Source: Lichenicola sp964247735
Lineage (GTDB): Bacteria; Pseudomonadota; Alphaproteobacteria; Acetobacterales; Acetobacteraceae
Length of the DNA: 64,000 bases
NCBI GenBank assembly: GCA_964247735.1
Contig: CAXTVS010000001.1
Location: 1-64,000, forward strand
Direction of reading: 5' to 3'
Shown: one piece after another, positions 33,150-42,174 of the stretch
Layout: each line of letters opens with the position of its first letter
Numbering within the stretch: position 1 is the stretch's first letter
Program-made: the position numbers and the translations under genes
The notes under the pieces: generated by a model
Told to the model about the DNA's origin: nothing
Seen by the model: the letters and a program-made list of their open reading frames with translations, nothing else
The model's database searches: none

Positions 33150-35180
33150 TCAGGCCTCGACCGGGACGCGGCGCGCCATCTGCGGCCGCGGCAGCAGCAT
33201 GCGCATGGTCGTGCCCACGCCCGGCCGGCTCAGCACCAGGAGGTCGCCGCCGGACCGCCGCAGCAGCTCTCGCGCCTGGAACGCGCCGATGCCGCTGCCG
33301 CCGGCGGTGTTGCTGCGGAACGGCCGGAACAGCGAGTCGCGGATGAACTCCGCCGTCATGCCGGGACCGTCGTCGCCGATCTCGATTGCGATGCGCTCGC
33401 CCGCCGCCGCCACGCCGATCCGCACGACGCCGCCCGGCCGGGCGGCGGCGGCGTTGTCCAGCAGGTGGGTGAGGACCGCGTCCAGCTCGGCCTCGCCGAT
33501 GGCGGCGCGCCAGTCGCCGGGACCGGCCGGTTCCACCTGCAACGCGGCGCAGCGCGACGCCGCAGCCGCGGCCCGGATCCGCGGCAGCAATGCAACGAAC
33601 GCCGGCGCCGCGTCCTGTTCCACCTTGTCCAGGCGCCGGAGGAGGTTGGCGATCTTGCGCACCGACGCGTCGACCGTGCTCAGCATGTCGCGCTGGAACT
33701 CCGGATCGGCCAGGTGCTGCTCCGCGTTGGCGGTGAGCAGCCGGAGCTGGCCGGCGACGTTCTTGATGTCGTGGGCGACAAAGGCGAAGCGCTTGCCGTA
33801 GTCATGGAGGTCGCGGGTTTCCATCACGGCACGCAGCGCCTCCTGCTCGGCCAGACGGGCGGCCACCTCCTGTGCCAGCACGCCTAGCAGCGCTTCCACC
33901 TCGTTGTCGAGCCGAAACGGCCCGCGCGGTGCCGCCAGCAGGACGCAGCCGGCCGACCCGGTGTCGCGGCCGGGCAGCGGCACCGCGAAGCGCAGCCGAA
34001 GCCCTTCAAGCGGCGAGCCGGCGAGGAGGGACGGCGACAGCGTGATGCAGCCGCCCTCCGACAGCGCCGCCAGCAGCGGATGCTCGGGCGGCAGCGGGGC
34101 GACCGGCGGCAGGTTCCACGACGCCGCCCAGGCCAGTCCGGCCTGGTCCGGCCGCGCGGACAGCAGCAGCCCGGCCGGGCTGTCGACGATGTCGGCCAGC
34201 GCCCGGATCGCGCAGCGCGGCAGCGCGTCGAGATCGGACCGGTCGTGCTGCGACAAGGTGGCGAGGCAGCGCAGCCATTCGCGCCGGTAGTCGTAGCGGC
34301 AGGTGAAGAAGTGCTCCGACACCAGCCGTCCCAGCCAGTGCCGCGTCGACGCCGACACCAGCAGCACGGCGATCAGCAGCAGGCCGGCGAACAGCAGCAG
34401 GATCGTGAACAGCCCGGTCCAGTCCGATCGCGGCGCCCACCGGGCGTTGGCGAGTTGCGCCAGGCTGCCGAGCGACAGCAGGAAGATGCCGCTGCCCATC
34501 AGCGTGGCGCTGTGGAACGCCGCGGTGCGCGACACGTGCAGCCTGACGTTCCAGGAACGGTTGCGCGCCGCCGACACCGCGAACAGGGGGGCCACCAGCA
34601 TGGTGGCCAGCGCGCGCCCGGTGACGAAGGCGGGCGACACCCGGTGCGCCAGCACCGCGTCGGCGATCAGCGCCACGTCGTAGGCGGCGATGCTGCCGAG
34701 CGCCACGCAGGCGAGCCCGACATGCCAGCGCCCTTCCGGCGCAGTGCCGCGGTAGAGGTTCTCGATCAGCACGATCTCGCCGATGGCCAGCAGCAGGCGC
34801 AGCAGGATTCCGAACGACAGCAGGCTTACGGCGCCGGGTGCGGCAGCAGGATGTCCGAGGAGGGCGGACAGGCAGGCCGCCGCCACCACCGCCACGCCGG
34901 CGACGCCGTAGAACCGCGCCTGCGCCCGGTCCGACACGGTGCGCCGGTACAGGTGCAGCGACACGCCATACCAGGCTCCGGCACGAAGGAGGTCGAGCAG
35001 GCTGTCCGGCCCGGTCTGCGCGGCACCGTAGAACGCGCCCGCAGCCGCCCACGATGCGGTCGCGAGGCAGGACGCCGCCAGCAGCAGCGCGGTGCGGCTG
35101 CGTTTCGCCTGCATTGCCATCAGGCCCGCCAGAAGCAGGTAGATGGCGGCACAGGCGAGCTGCGACGACAGGAACAGCAT
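33150..35180 (-). CDS. prsK: PEP-CTERM system sensor histidine kinase PrsK
   Basis: A 676-residue membrane histidine kinase. The N-terminal half has about eight hydrophobic helices (residues about 1-290), then a GAF-like cytosolic domain (about 310-440) and the kinase core. The H-box is AFVAHDIKNVAGQL with His470, the N-box HLLDNAAAA, and the G-boxes DDGPGMT and GSGIGAFQARELL. The HDIKN form of the H-box is characteristic of PrsK (TIGR02916). It is encoded between the EpsB-type transferase and prsR in one leftward operon. The signal it senses is unknown; the multi-helix membrane domain suggests envelope or lipid state. Confidence 0.93.
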   Translation of the reverse strand: MLFLSSQLACAAIYLLLAGLMAMQAKRSRTALLLAASCLATASWAAAGAFYGAAQTGPDSLLDLLRAGAWYGVSLHLYRRTVSDRAQARFYGVAGVAVVAAACLSALLGHPAAAPGAVSLLSFGILLRLLLAIGEIVLIENLYRGTAPEGRWHVGLACVALGSIAAYDVALIADAVLAHRVSPAFVTGRALATMLVAPLFAVSAARNRSWNVRLHVSRTAAFHSATLMGSGIFLLSLGSLAQLANARWAPRSDWTGLFTILLLFAGLLLIAVLLVSASTRHWLGRLVSEHFFTCRYDYRREWLRCLATLSQHDRSDLDALPRCAIRALADIVDSPAGLLLSARPDQAGLAWAASWNLPPVAPLPPEHPLLAALSEGGCITLSPSLLAGSPLEGLRLRFAVPLPGRDTGSAGCVLLAAPRGPFRLDNEVEALLGVLAQEVAARLAEQEALRAVMETRDLHDYGKRFAFVAHDIKNVAGQLRLLTANAEQHLADPEFQRDMLSTVDASVRKIANLLRRLDKVEQDAAPAFVALLPRIRAAAAASRCAALQVEPAGPGDWRAAIGEAELDAVLTHLLDNAAAARPGGVVRIGVAAAGERIAIEIGDDGPGMTAEFIRDSLFRPFRSNTAGGSGIGAFQARELLRRSGGDLLVLSRPGVGTTMRMLLPRPQMARRVPVEA

Positions 35181-35214
35181 CGATCGCGACCGCGCCGCCG
35201 GCGGCCCCTGTTCC

Positions 35215-36651
35215 CTAGCGCGCGCCCACGCCGAACAGGATCACGCGCACCGTGGCCACCATGATGGACAGGTCCAGCAGCACCGAGCGGTTGCGCAGGT
35301 AGTACAGGTCGTAGGCCAGCTTGATCCGGGTTTCCGTTTCGCTGGCGGTATAGGCGCTGTTGACCTGCGCCCAGCCGGTGAGGCCCGGCTTCACGCGCAG
35401 GCGCAGGCTGTAGAACGGGATGGTGGCGTCGTAGAGCTGCACGAAGTCCGGCCGCTCAGGCCGCGGCCCGACAACGCTCATGTCGCCGAGAAGGATGTTG
35501 AACAGCTGCGGCAGCTCGTCGAGGCGCACCTTGCGCATGAAGGCGCCGACCCGGGTGACGCGACGGTCGTTCCTGGCCGCGAACATCGCCTTTCCGTCGG
35601 CTTCCGCATCGACACGCATGCTGCGGAACTTCAGGATCACGAACCGGCGGCCGTCGAGCCCGATGCGCTCCTGCCGGTAGATCAGCGGGCCGGTACTGTC
35701 GAGCCACACCATCAGCGCGGCGAGGAGCATGAGCGGGGCGGTCAGCACCAGCAGCAGGCTGGCGACGACGATGTCGAGGCCGCGGTGAAGGATGCGCGCG
35801 GTGGCCTCCTCCTTGGCAATCCCCTCGACCGCCTCCGAGGGCGTCAGGCTGCACAGGTCCACCCGGCCGAGCTGGCGCTCCCAGAACGTGCCCAGGTCCG
35901 TCACCCGCGCCGGCCGTCCGGAGCGGGTCCGCAGGGCGTCGAGCGTGATGGCCCGGTCCGCATCCACGATGACCTGCCACGGGCGACGCAGGCTGCGCAT
36001 CAGCGGCTGCCGCGACGCGGGGCCGGCCTGGGTGACGCGGAACAGGCGCGGATGCGAGGCTGCCAGGACGGCGGCGATGTTGCGCACCTCGGGCTCGTCG
36101 CCGAGCAGCACCACGTCGCGGACGAACAGCCCGGAGCGTATGCACACCGTGTAGGCGAGCCGCGTGCACACGAGCAGGGCGAGCCAGAACAGCATCAGCG
36201 CCGCCAGCCAGGCGCGTGTGCCGCCGAACAGGGCGCGGGTGTCGATCAGGCCGAGGGCGGAGACCAGCCAGAGCAGCGGCGCCGAGCATATCGCGGCAAC
36301 CAGCGCGGTCAGCAACAGGCGACGGGTTTCCAGCACCACGTCCGGCTTGTAGAGGCCGAGGACGATGCCGGGAGCACCGAGCAGCACCGACAACAGCAGC
36401 GCCTGGTCGGCAACGGTGATGCCCTGGCCCGCGATCGCTCCGGTCATCGGGAGCGGCGCCACCGGAACCCCGCCGGACACGGCGTAGAACCCGACAAAGC
36501 CGAACAGGGTCTCCAGCGCCCACAAGGCGATCATGTCCACCCGGCCGGTGCGGTCGAGAAAGCGCGGCAGAAGCCTGTACTGGTCGCGCAGGCGGGATTG
36601 GTTATGGCAGGACACGGGGGGTCGCCTGATGATTGAGACTGTGAAGAACAT
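35215..36651 (-). CDS. EpsB-type undecaprenyl-phosphate sugar phosphotransferase (exosortase A-associated)
   Basis: A 478-residue polyprenyl glycosylphosphotransferase that primes the repeat unit by placing the first sugar-phosphate on undecaprenyl phosphate. Four hydrophobic helices (about 40-195) and a CoA-binding-like soluble domain (VVLLGDEPEVRNIAAVLA) precede the catalytic bacterial sugar transferase domain, which carries RQERIGLDGRRFVILKFRSM, RVTRVGAFMRKVRLDELPQL, LLGDMSVVGPRPERPDF and LRVKPGLTGWAQVN. This matches the PEP-CTERM-associated subfamily (TIGR03013). First gene of the leftward operon with prsK, prsR and prsT. The ATG at 36651 gives about 35 residues before the first helix; an internal start is possible. 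Confidence 0.9.
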   Translation of the reverse strand: MFFTVSIIRRPPVSCHNQSRLRDQYRLLPRFLDRTGRVDMIALWALETLFGFVGFYAVSGGVPVAPLPMTGAIAGQGITVADQALLLSVLLGAPGIVLGLYKPDVVLETRRLLLTALVAAICSAPLLWLVSALGLIDTRALFGGTRAWLAALMLFWLALLVCTRLAYTVCIRSGLFVRDVVLLGDEPEVRNIAAVLAASHPRLFRVTQAGPASRQPLMRSLRRPWQVIVDADRAITLDALRTRSGRPARVTDLGTFWERQLGRVDLCSLTPSEAVEGIAKEEATARILHRGLDIVVASLLLVLTAPLMLLAALMVWLDSTGPLIYRQERIGLDGRRFVILKFRSMRVDAEADGKAMFAARNDRRVTRVGAFMRKVRLDELPQLFNILLGDMSVVGPRPERPDFVQLYDATIPFYSLRLRVKPGLTGWAQVNSAYTASETETRIKLAYDLYYLRNRSVLLDLSIMVATVRVILFGVGAR

Positions 36652-37180
36652 CGACGAACCTCAACAGAATGGCCGCTCCAGCAGATCCTCGAGTTCACCG
36701 GGGCCCGGCTCACGTCACGCGACGGAGCGATCATGCGGAAACACCGTGCGGAACTCTGGATCTTTGACGGGCGGCCCTTCGGGTGAAGTCGATCCAATGC
36801 CACCGGAGGTTGTCAGCTTCTTCATGTCTCGTCAAACATTTTGTTCCAAAAATCGAGATCCGTTCTTTCCGAATGCAAGACGAAATACGTCCGCGTCAGA
36901 AAATCGCTAATATTCGACAAGCTTCCGAAGAGCCTGGACATCGGCATTGTGAATTTCGCGCAAACAGGCTGAACGGGCTGTGGTCCGGCGTTGCCCGCGG
37001 TGCGCGTCCCGGGAGCACCGATGTCCCTGCTGCTATAACGCGACGGAGTCATGTCGAGATCGTGCCGTGCCGGGATCGGCTGCCCCGGCCGCAGGCCGAT
37101 AACAAAGCGTAAGCAAGAAGCTGGACAAGGAGGTTGCCGGGACGTAAAGCTGCCTGCATCATCACGTAACGAGACGAGTT
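36652..37180. promoter_or_regulatory. Divergent intergenic region at the centre of the exosortase locus
   Basis: 529 non-coding bases between the leftward EpsB-prsKRT operon and the rightward export operon. The centre (about 36830-36915) is unusually AT-rich for this window (CAAACATTTTGTTCC, GAAAATCGCTAATATTCGAC) and is the probable double promoter. A TAATAT hexamer lies at 36908-36913 without a matching -35. No -24/-12 pair at correct spacing was found, so the core operons may not share the sigma-54 control of the PEP-CTERM genes. No convincing open frame is present. Confidence 0.45.
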
Positions 37181-37828
37181 GTGCGCACAAGAGTTGGCGT
37201 TGTCCGGATCGGCCGCCTCCGTCCATGCCTGCTCCCTCTCGTCGGCACCTTGGCGTTGCCGGGATGCTCGTCCTCCGCGCCGGACATGGTTCCGCCCCCC
37301 GCGAGCGCGGCTGTAGACGACTCCTACATTATCGGCCCCGCCGATCACCTGGGCGTGCTGGTCTACGACAAGCCGCAGATCTCCATGGAGGACGTGCCCG
37401 TGCGTCCGGACGGCCGCATCTCGCTGCCGCTGGTCCAGGACGTGGTCGCGGCCGGACGCACCCCGGCCGAGCTCGCCCAGGACGTGTCCGCCCGGCTGTC
37501 CGCCTACGTCAAGAAGCCGGACGTCACGGTTGTCGTCCGCAACTTCGTGGGCCCGTTCGACCAGCAGATCAGGGTCATCGGCGAGGCTGCCGACCCGCAG
37601 GCGATCCCGTACCGGCAGCACATGACGCTGCTCGACGTCATGATCGCGACCAAGGGCCTGACCCGCTTCGCCGCCGGCAACCGCGCCGTCATCATCCGAC
37701 GCACCGGGCCGGACAGCCAGGTCAGCTTCCACGTCCGCCTCGCCGACCTGATCAAGGACGGCGACGTGTCCAAGAACGTTCCGATGCAGCCGGGCGACAC
37801 GCTGATCATCCCGCAGACCTGGTTCTGA
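37181..37828 (+). CDS. Wza-like polysaccharide export lipoprotein
   Basis: A 215-residue lipoprotein of the outer-membrane auxiliary (Poly_export) family. The signal peptide ends in a lipobox, LALPGC, so Cys28 or thereabouts becomes lipidated. The export domain follows (YIIGPADHLGVLVYDKPQIS, PVRPDGRISLPLVQDVVAAG, LSAYVKKPDVTVVV), then one SLBB-type beta-grasp domain (DQQIRVIGEA, LLDVMIATKGLTRFA) and VPMQPGDTLIIPQTWF. It is shorter than Wza, with a single SLBB domain, typical of exosortase A loci. The GTG at 37181 follows a GAGACGAG stretch. It opens the rightward export operon. Confidence 0.9.
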   Translation: MRTRVGVVRIGRLRPCLLPLVGTLALPGCSSSAPDMVPPPASAAVDDSYIIGPADHLGVLVYDKPQISMEDVPVRPDGRISLPLVQDVVAAGRTPAELAQDVSARLSAYVKKPDVTVVVRNFVGPFDQQIRVIGEAADPQAIPYRQHMTLLDVMIATKGLTRFAAGNRAVIIRRTGPDSQVSFHVRLADLIKDGDVSKNVPMQPGDTLIIPQTWF

Positions 37829-37892
37829 TTCGGCTGCCCCACTTAGGATCGGTGGTCATCCTCCGGCCGCCAACAAGGAGTTCCAGGCGTCG

Positions 37893-39431
37893 ATGGACGA
37901 GTTGCGCGACCAGCTGCGGCGCCACGTTTCCGGAATGCTGCAGCGCAAGTGGATCGCGCTGGGGCTGGCCTGGCTGATCTGCGTCGTCGGCTGGATCGCC
38001 GTTGCGGCCGTTCCCGACCGCTACCAGGCCAACGCGCGCGTCTACATCGACGCCGACGCGGTGCTGACCCCGCTGCTGCACGGCATCGCGCTCGACGACC
38101 CGCTCGCGGCCCAGATCGAGGTGCTGCAGCGGACGCTGCTGAGCCGGCCCAACCTGGAGAAGCTCGTCTCGCAGACGGATCTCTCGCTGCAGATCACCCG
38201 GCCGGACGACCTGGAGCGCATGGTGGCGGCGCTGGGCCGGGAGATCGAGGTGGTACCGCAAACGCGCAACCTGTTCACCATCACCTACCGCAACAACAAT
38301 CCGCACCTCGCCTACGACGTGGTGCGGACCGTCCTGGGGATCTTCGTCGAGGACAAGGCCGGCGCCAGCCGCACCGACATGGCCAACGCCAGCTCGTTCC
38401 TCGACAAGCAGATCGGCAGCTACGAGGCCCAGCTCCGCGAGGCCGAGCTGAAGCGGGCGACGTTCCGGGAAACCTATATCGACCTGCTGCCCGCCGAAGG
38501 CTCCGGCGGCAGCACCAGGCTCGACGCCGCCCGCGACGCGCTGCGCCGCCTCGAAGGCGAGCTGACCGACGCGCAGGGCCGCGCCGGGCGCCTGACCCGC
38601 ATGATCGCCACCACGCCGCCCACCCTGGTCACCGAGACCGATCCCGCCGTCGCTGGCTCGGACGGCGGCAGCCTCGCCGCGGCGCAGGCCTCCCTGCGCG
38701 AGATGCTGACCACCCTGACCGAACAGAACCCGGACGTGATCCGGCAGCGGGCGCTGATCGCGGCCCTGCGCAAGGGCGGCGGCGGTGGCGGCAGCGGCGG
38801 CCACGGCGCACGCAGCCGGAGCGAGCCGAACCAGGTCTACCAGCAGCTGGAGGTGATGCTGGTGCAGGCGCAGGGCGACGTGGCCTCGCTGACCCGACAG
38901 GTCGACGACGCAAGGCGCGAGCAGGCGCGCCTGGAACAGATCGCCCGCAACACCCCGTCGGTGCAGGCGCAGTACATCAACCTCAACCGCGACTACGACG
39001 TGCTGCGCCGCAACTACGAGGAGCTGCTGAACCGGCGCGAGGCGATGCGCCTGGACGCCGCCGCCGACACCGGCGCGCAGAAGATCAAGCTGGAGGTGGT
39101 CGACCCGCCGCAGGTGCCGCAGATCCCGGTGTTCCCCAACCGCCGCCTGCTGCTGTCCGCGGTGCTGCTGGCCGGGCTCGGCGGCGGCGTCGCCGGCGCC
39201 TTCCTGCTCGGCCAGCTCGACCGCTCGTTCCACACCACCCTGGACCTGAGGGCGGTCGGGCTGCCGATCGCCGGCAGCCTGTCGCTCCTGCCGTCCCCGA
39301 TGGAGGCGGGCGGGCGGCGTCGCCTGCGCGGCCTTGGCGCCGGGGCGGCGGCGCTCAGCGTCCTGCTGCTGCTGTGCGCCACCTACACGGTGCTGATGTA
39401 TCAGCTGCTCGCCGGCACCCGGGTGACCTGA
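37893..39431 (+). CDS. Wzc/Wzz-like chain-length determinant (exosortase A-associated)
   Basis: A 512-residue inner-membrane protein of the polysaccharide co-polymerase type. Two transmembrane helices bracket a large periplasmic coiled-coil domain: helix 1 near residues 23-45 (IALGLAWLICVVGWIAVAA) and helix 2 near 415-435 (LLLSAVLLAGLGGGVAGAFL). An extra hydrophobic segment lies at the C-terminus. The Gly-rich insert near residue 295 (KGGGGGGSGGHGARS) is a flexible linker inside the coiled coil. No ATPase is fused; the kinase is the next gene. It controls chain length and bridges to the export lipoprotein. Confidence 0.9.
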   Translation: MDELRDQLRRHVSGMLQRKWIALGLAWLICVVGWIAVAAVPDRYQANARVYIDADAVLTPLLHGIALDDPLAAQIEVLQRTLLSRPNLEKLVSQTDLSLQITRPDDLERMVAALGREIEVVPQTRNLFTITYRNNNPHLAYDVVRTVLGIFVEDKAGASRTDMANASSFLDKQIGSYEAQLREAELKRATFRETYIDLLPAEGSGGSTRLDAARDALRRLEGELTDAQGRAGRLTRMIATTPPTLVTETDPAVAGSDGGSLAAAQASLREMLTTLTEQNPDVIRQRALIAALRKGGGGGGSGGHGARSRSEPNQVYQQLEVMLVQAQGDVASLTRQVDDARREQARLEQIARNTPSVQAQYINLNRDYDVLRRNYEELLNRREAMRLDAAADTGAQKIKLEVVDPPQVPQIPVFPNRRLLLSAVLLAGLGGGVAGAFLLGQLDRSFHTTLDLRAVGLPIAGSLSLLPSPMEAGGRRRLRGLGAGAAALSVLLLLCATYTVLMYQLLAGTRVT

Positions 39432-39486
39432 TGCCGAGCCCCCAACCTGCCGCGGCCGATCCTGGCCGGCCCGGAAAGCGACCGTC

Positions 39487-40362
39487 ATGACAGATCTGGC
39501 AGCGCCCCACCTCATCGAGCGCGCGGTCAAGCGCATGCGCCAGCGCCGTCCGCGCGACGTGGGCGACCTGCTCGAGCCGGCCGACTGCGGCCCTGCCCCG
39601 GCCGGATCGCACGGCACCCCGGCCAGGGCCGCGCCGTCGATCCGGCTGGAGCTCGACGTGCTGCGACGGGCCGGGATCGTGGTGCTGGGAGAGCGGCGGT
39701 CGCGCGCCGCCGAGGAATGGCGGATCATCGCCGACATGCTGCAGCGCCGGCAGCAGGCCGTGTTCGGGCGGAGCCTGCCGGGCGCCCTGATGCTCACCAG
39801 CAGCCGCCCGTCGGAGGGCAAGAGCTTCTGCGCCCTCAACCTCGCCGCCACCATCGCCCGGAGCGGCGGCGCCGAGGTGCTGCTGGTCGATCTCGACGAC
39901 AAGCCGGACAGCCTCACCGGGCTGCTGGGCCTGGCCGGCCGGCCGGGCCTGCACGACCTTTCGACGGGACAGGAGACCGCGATCGAGCACGCGGTGGTCG
40001 CCACCGCGCAGCCCAACCTGTCGGTCCTGCCGATCGGCCGGCCGGTCGAGGCCGAACGGGGGCGCGGCGTGACGCGGGCGGTGATCGCGATCCTGGAGCG
40101 GATCGCGCGACGCGACCCGGACCGGCTGCTGATCCTCGACACGGCACCCTGCCTCGCCAGCAGCGACGCGGCGGCGCTGGCGCCGCATGTCGGGCAGATC
40201 GCGATGATCGTGGAAGCGCAGCGTACGCAGCGGGGCGAGCTCGACAGCGCGCTCGACCTGGTGGCACCTTGCGAAACCATCAGCCTGGTGCTCAACAAGG
40301 CCCGTTCCGGCACCCCCAGCCGGTTCGGCAGCTACTACGACCGCTACGGCAGGAACACGTGA
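39487..40362 (+). CDS. Exosortase A-associated BY-type tyrosine autokinase
   Basis: A 291-residue cytoplasmic P-loop kinase. Walker A is SSRPSEGKSFCALNLA, Walker A' is VLLVDLDDKPDS, and Walker B is LLILDTAPCLASSDA. An N-terminal segment of about 90 residues contains the conserved HLIERAVKRMRQR opening of the family (TIGR03018). The C-terminus ends RFGSYYDRYGRNT, a cluster of three tyrosines suitable for autophosphorylation. It partners the chain-length protein encoded 55 bases upstream, forming a split Wzc, and is followed after six bases by the outer-membrane barrel gene. Confidence 0.9.
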   Translation: MTDLAAPHLIERAVKRMRQRRPRDVGDLLEPADCGPAPAGSHGTPARAAPSIRLELDVLRRAGIVVLGERRSRAAEEWRIIADMLQRRQQAVFGRSLPGALMLTSSRPSEGKSFCALNLAATIARSGGAEVLLVDLDDKPDSLTGLLGLAGRPGLHDLSTGQETAIEHAVVATAQPNLSVLPIGRPVEAERGRGVTRAVIAILERIARRDPDRLLILDTAPCLASSDAAALAPHVGQIAMIVEAQRTQRGELDSALDLVAPCETISLVLNKARSGTPSRFGSYYDRYGRNT

Positions 40363-40368
40363 TCGTTC

Positions 40369-42141
40369 ATGCCGTTCCGTGTCCCGTCCGCGATCCGGCC
40401 ACTCCCGCTCGCGGCCATCCTGGTCGCGATCCTGGGTCATGCCCGGGCTCAGACCGACGCGGCGTTCCCGGCGACAACCGCCACCGTGCCCGCCCCGGCA
40501 ACCGGCTCCCCGCTACCCGGCCCTCTGGAAGCCGTTCCCGGGACCGGCCTGTCCGCGACGGGCGCGGAGCCGGTTCCCGCGCCGATCGCGGCACCTGACG
40601 GCCTGCTGCCGGCAACCGGCGCCAACCTTCGTCCGGGCGACGTCCAGGACGTGCTGGGTGCCACTGCCTACGGCGCGCCGCTGCAGCCGGCCCAGCGCAG
40701 CTGGACGGTCAGCCCGAGCCTGGGGCTGGGCGAGGAGTTCACCGACAACGTCCAGGGCGACGAGGGACGGGGCAGGGGGGCGGACGTCATCACCCTGTTC
40801 CAGCCCGGCCTCAACCTGGGCGTCGACACCGTCCGCCTGCAGGGCAGCCTGTCCTACCATCCGGAGGTCGATCTCTACGCCCGCAACTCCGGGGACACCC
40901 AGGTCAACCAGGACTTCGGCGGCCAGCTGCTGGCGACGGTGCTGCCCGGCACGCTGTTCCTCGACCTGCGCGGCGACGGCACCGTCACCAGCAACGGCTT
41001 CGGCGGCCCGGTCGGCACCCTCGCCAACGGCTACGGCGGCGCCACCCAGAGCGTCGACCTGTCCGCCAGCCCCTATGCGCTGCACCGCTTCGGACCCTGG
41101 GGCACCGGCGAGATCGGCCTGAACGTGAGCCGCACCACGGTGGGCGCCCCGGAAGGCAGCCCGAGCCCGCTCGCCGTGTCCGCGCTCACCCCGTTCGACA
41201 GCAGCACCAACCAGGACGTGACCAGCTACAGCGGCCATGTCGCCTTCGCCACCGGCGAAGCGTTCGACCGCTACAGCGGCACCGTGCTCGGCTACGCCAC
41301 CAAGTACGACGGCACCGGCGTGCTGAACAACGCCGTGCGCGACACCGCCACCGTCGACGACGACTACGGCCTCACCCGCCTCGTCACCGTGCTGACCCGC
41401 GTCGGCTACGAGCACATCCGCTACGCCGGCAGCAACCCGCAGCGGATCGACGACGAGATCTGGAACGCCGGCCTGCGCCTGACCCTCGGGCCGGACAGCA
41501 CGGTCTCGGCCAGCTACGGCCACCATGACGGGTTCGATTCCGCCACGGTCGACCTCGCCCTGTCGCCGACCGCGCGCACCCGCGTCTTCCTGCGCTATTC
41601 CGAGGGCCTGACCACCGAGGCCGAGCAGCTGCAGACCGCGCTGGCCAGCTCCGACTTCGACCAGCTGGGCAACCCGGTCGACCACACGTCCGGCGCGCCG
41701 CTGCTGAACGACACCGGCTTCTTCGGCGCGCAGGACAACCTGTATCGCAGCCGCAGCCTGAGCGTCAGCGCCGAGCTGGTGGAGGGGCGCGACACCTTCT
41801 CGGCCAACCTGGACGCCGAGGACAACACCCTGGTCTCGTCCAGCGGGCTGCCCGGCGCGCTCGGCAGCAACAAGGGGCTCTACGGCAGCCTGACCTGGTC
41901 GCACGCCCTGTCGCCCCTGCTCAGCCTCCAGACGCTGGGCCAGTACGGGGTGACGGAGGACGAGGCCGGGCCGGCCGGACGGCAGGACTTCCTGCTGGGC
42001 TCGCTCGTCCTGGTGGACGCGCTGTCGCCGACCCTGTCCGCGCAGCTCAGCTACAGCTTCGATCGCCGCTCCGGCGACGGCGCCCAGGTCTCGGCGCTGT
42101 CGCAGAACGTGGTGATCCTGTCGGCGGTGAAGTCGTTCTGA
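40369..42141 (+). CDS. Exosortase A-associated outer-membrane beta-barrel protein
   Basis: A 590-residue secreted protein: a signal peptide (RPLPLAAILVAILGHARA, cleavage after about residue 27), a Pro/Ala/Thr-rich linker to about residue 90, then alternating hydrophobic/polar strands with frequent aromatic girdle residues, such as WTVSPSLGLGEEFTDNV, ALHRFGPWGTGEIGLNVSRT and LSAQLSYSFDRRSG. The C-terminus ends in Phe (LSAVKSF), as expected for a barrel inserted by BAM. This fits the TIGR03016 family, proposed to be the outer-membrane porin or secretin for the polysaccharide, since the Wza-like protein here is too short to span the outer membrane alone. Confidence 0.85.
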   Translation: MPFRVPSAIRPLPLAAILVAILGHARAQTDAAFPATTATVPAPATGSPLPGPLEAVPGTGLSATGAEPVPAPIAAPDGLLPATGANLRPGDVQDVLGATAYGAPLQPAQRSWTVSPSLGLGEEFTDNVQGDEGRGRGADVITLFQPGLNLGVDTVRLQGSLSYHPEVDLYARNSGDTQVNQDFGGQLLATVLPGTLFLDLRGDGTVTSNGFGGPVGTLANGYGGATQSVDLSASPYALHRFGPWGTGEIGLNVSRTTVGAPEGSPSPLAVSALTPFDSSTNQDVTSYSGHVAFATGEAFDRYSGTVLGYATKYDGTGVLNNAVRDTATVDDDYGLTRLVTVLTRVGYEHIRYAGSNPQRIDDEIWNAGLRLTLGPDSTVSASYGHHDGFDSATVDLALSPTARTRVFLRYSEGLTTEAEQLQTALASSDFDQLGNPVDHTSGAPLLNDTGFFGAQDNLYRSRSLSVSAELVEGRDTFSANLDAEDNTLVSSSGLPGALGSNKGLYGSLTWSHALSPLLSLQTLGQYGVTEDEAGPAGRQDFLLGSLVLVDALSPTLSAQLSYSFDRRSGDGAQVSALSQNVVILSAVKSF

Positions 42142-42174
42142 TGCCCACGCCGACGCCCGCTCCGGCCTGACCGG

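Noticed and set aside
36981..36994. TGGTCCGGCGTTGC as a sigma-54 promoter for the export operon
   Set aside because: The GG to GC distance is nine bases, one short of the strict ten, and no TGT-N11-ACA element is found at the right distance.
37806..40313. An 835-codon minus-strand frame opposite the chain-length and kinase genes
   Set aside because: Antisense shadow; both plus-strand genes have family motifs and correct starts.
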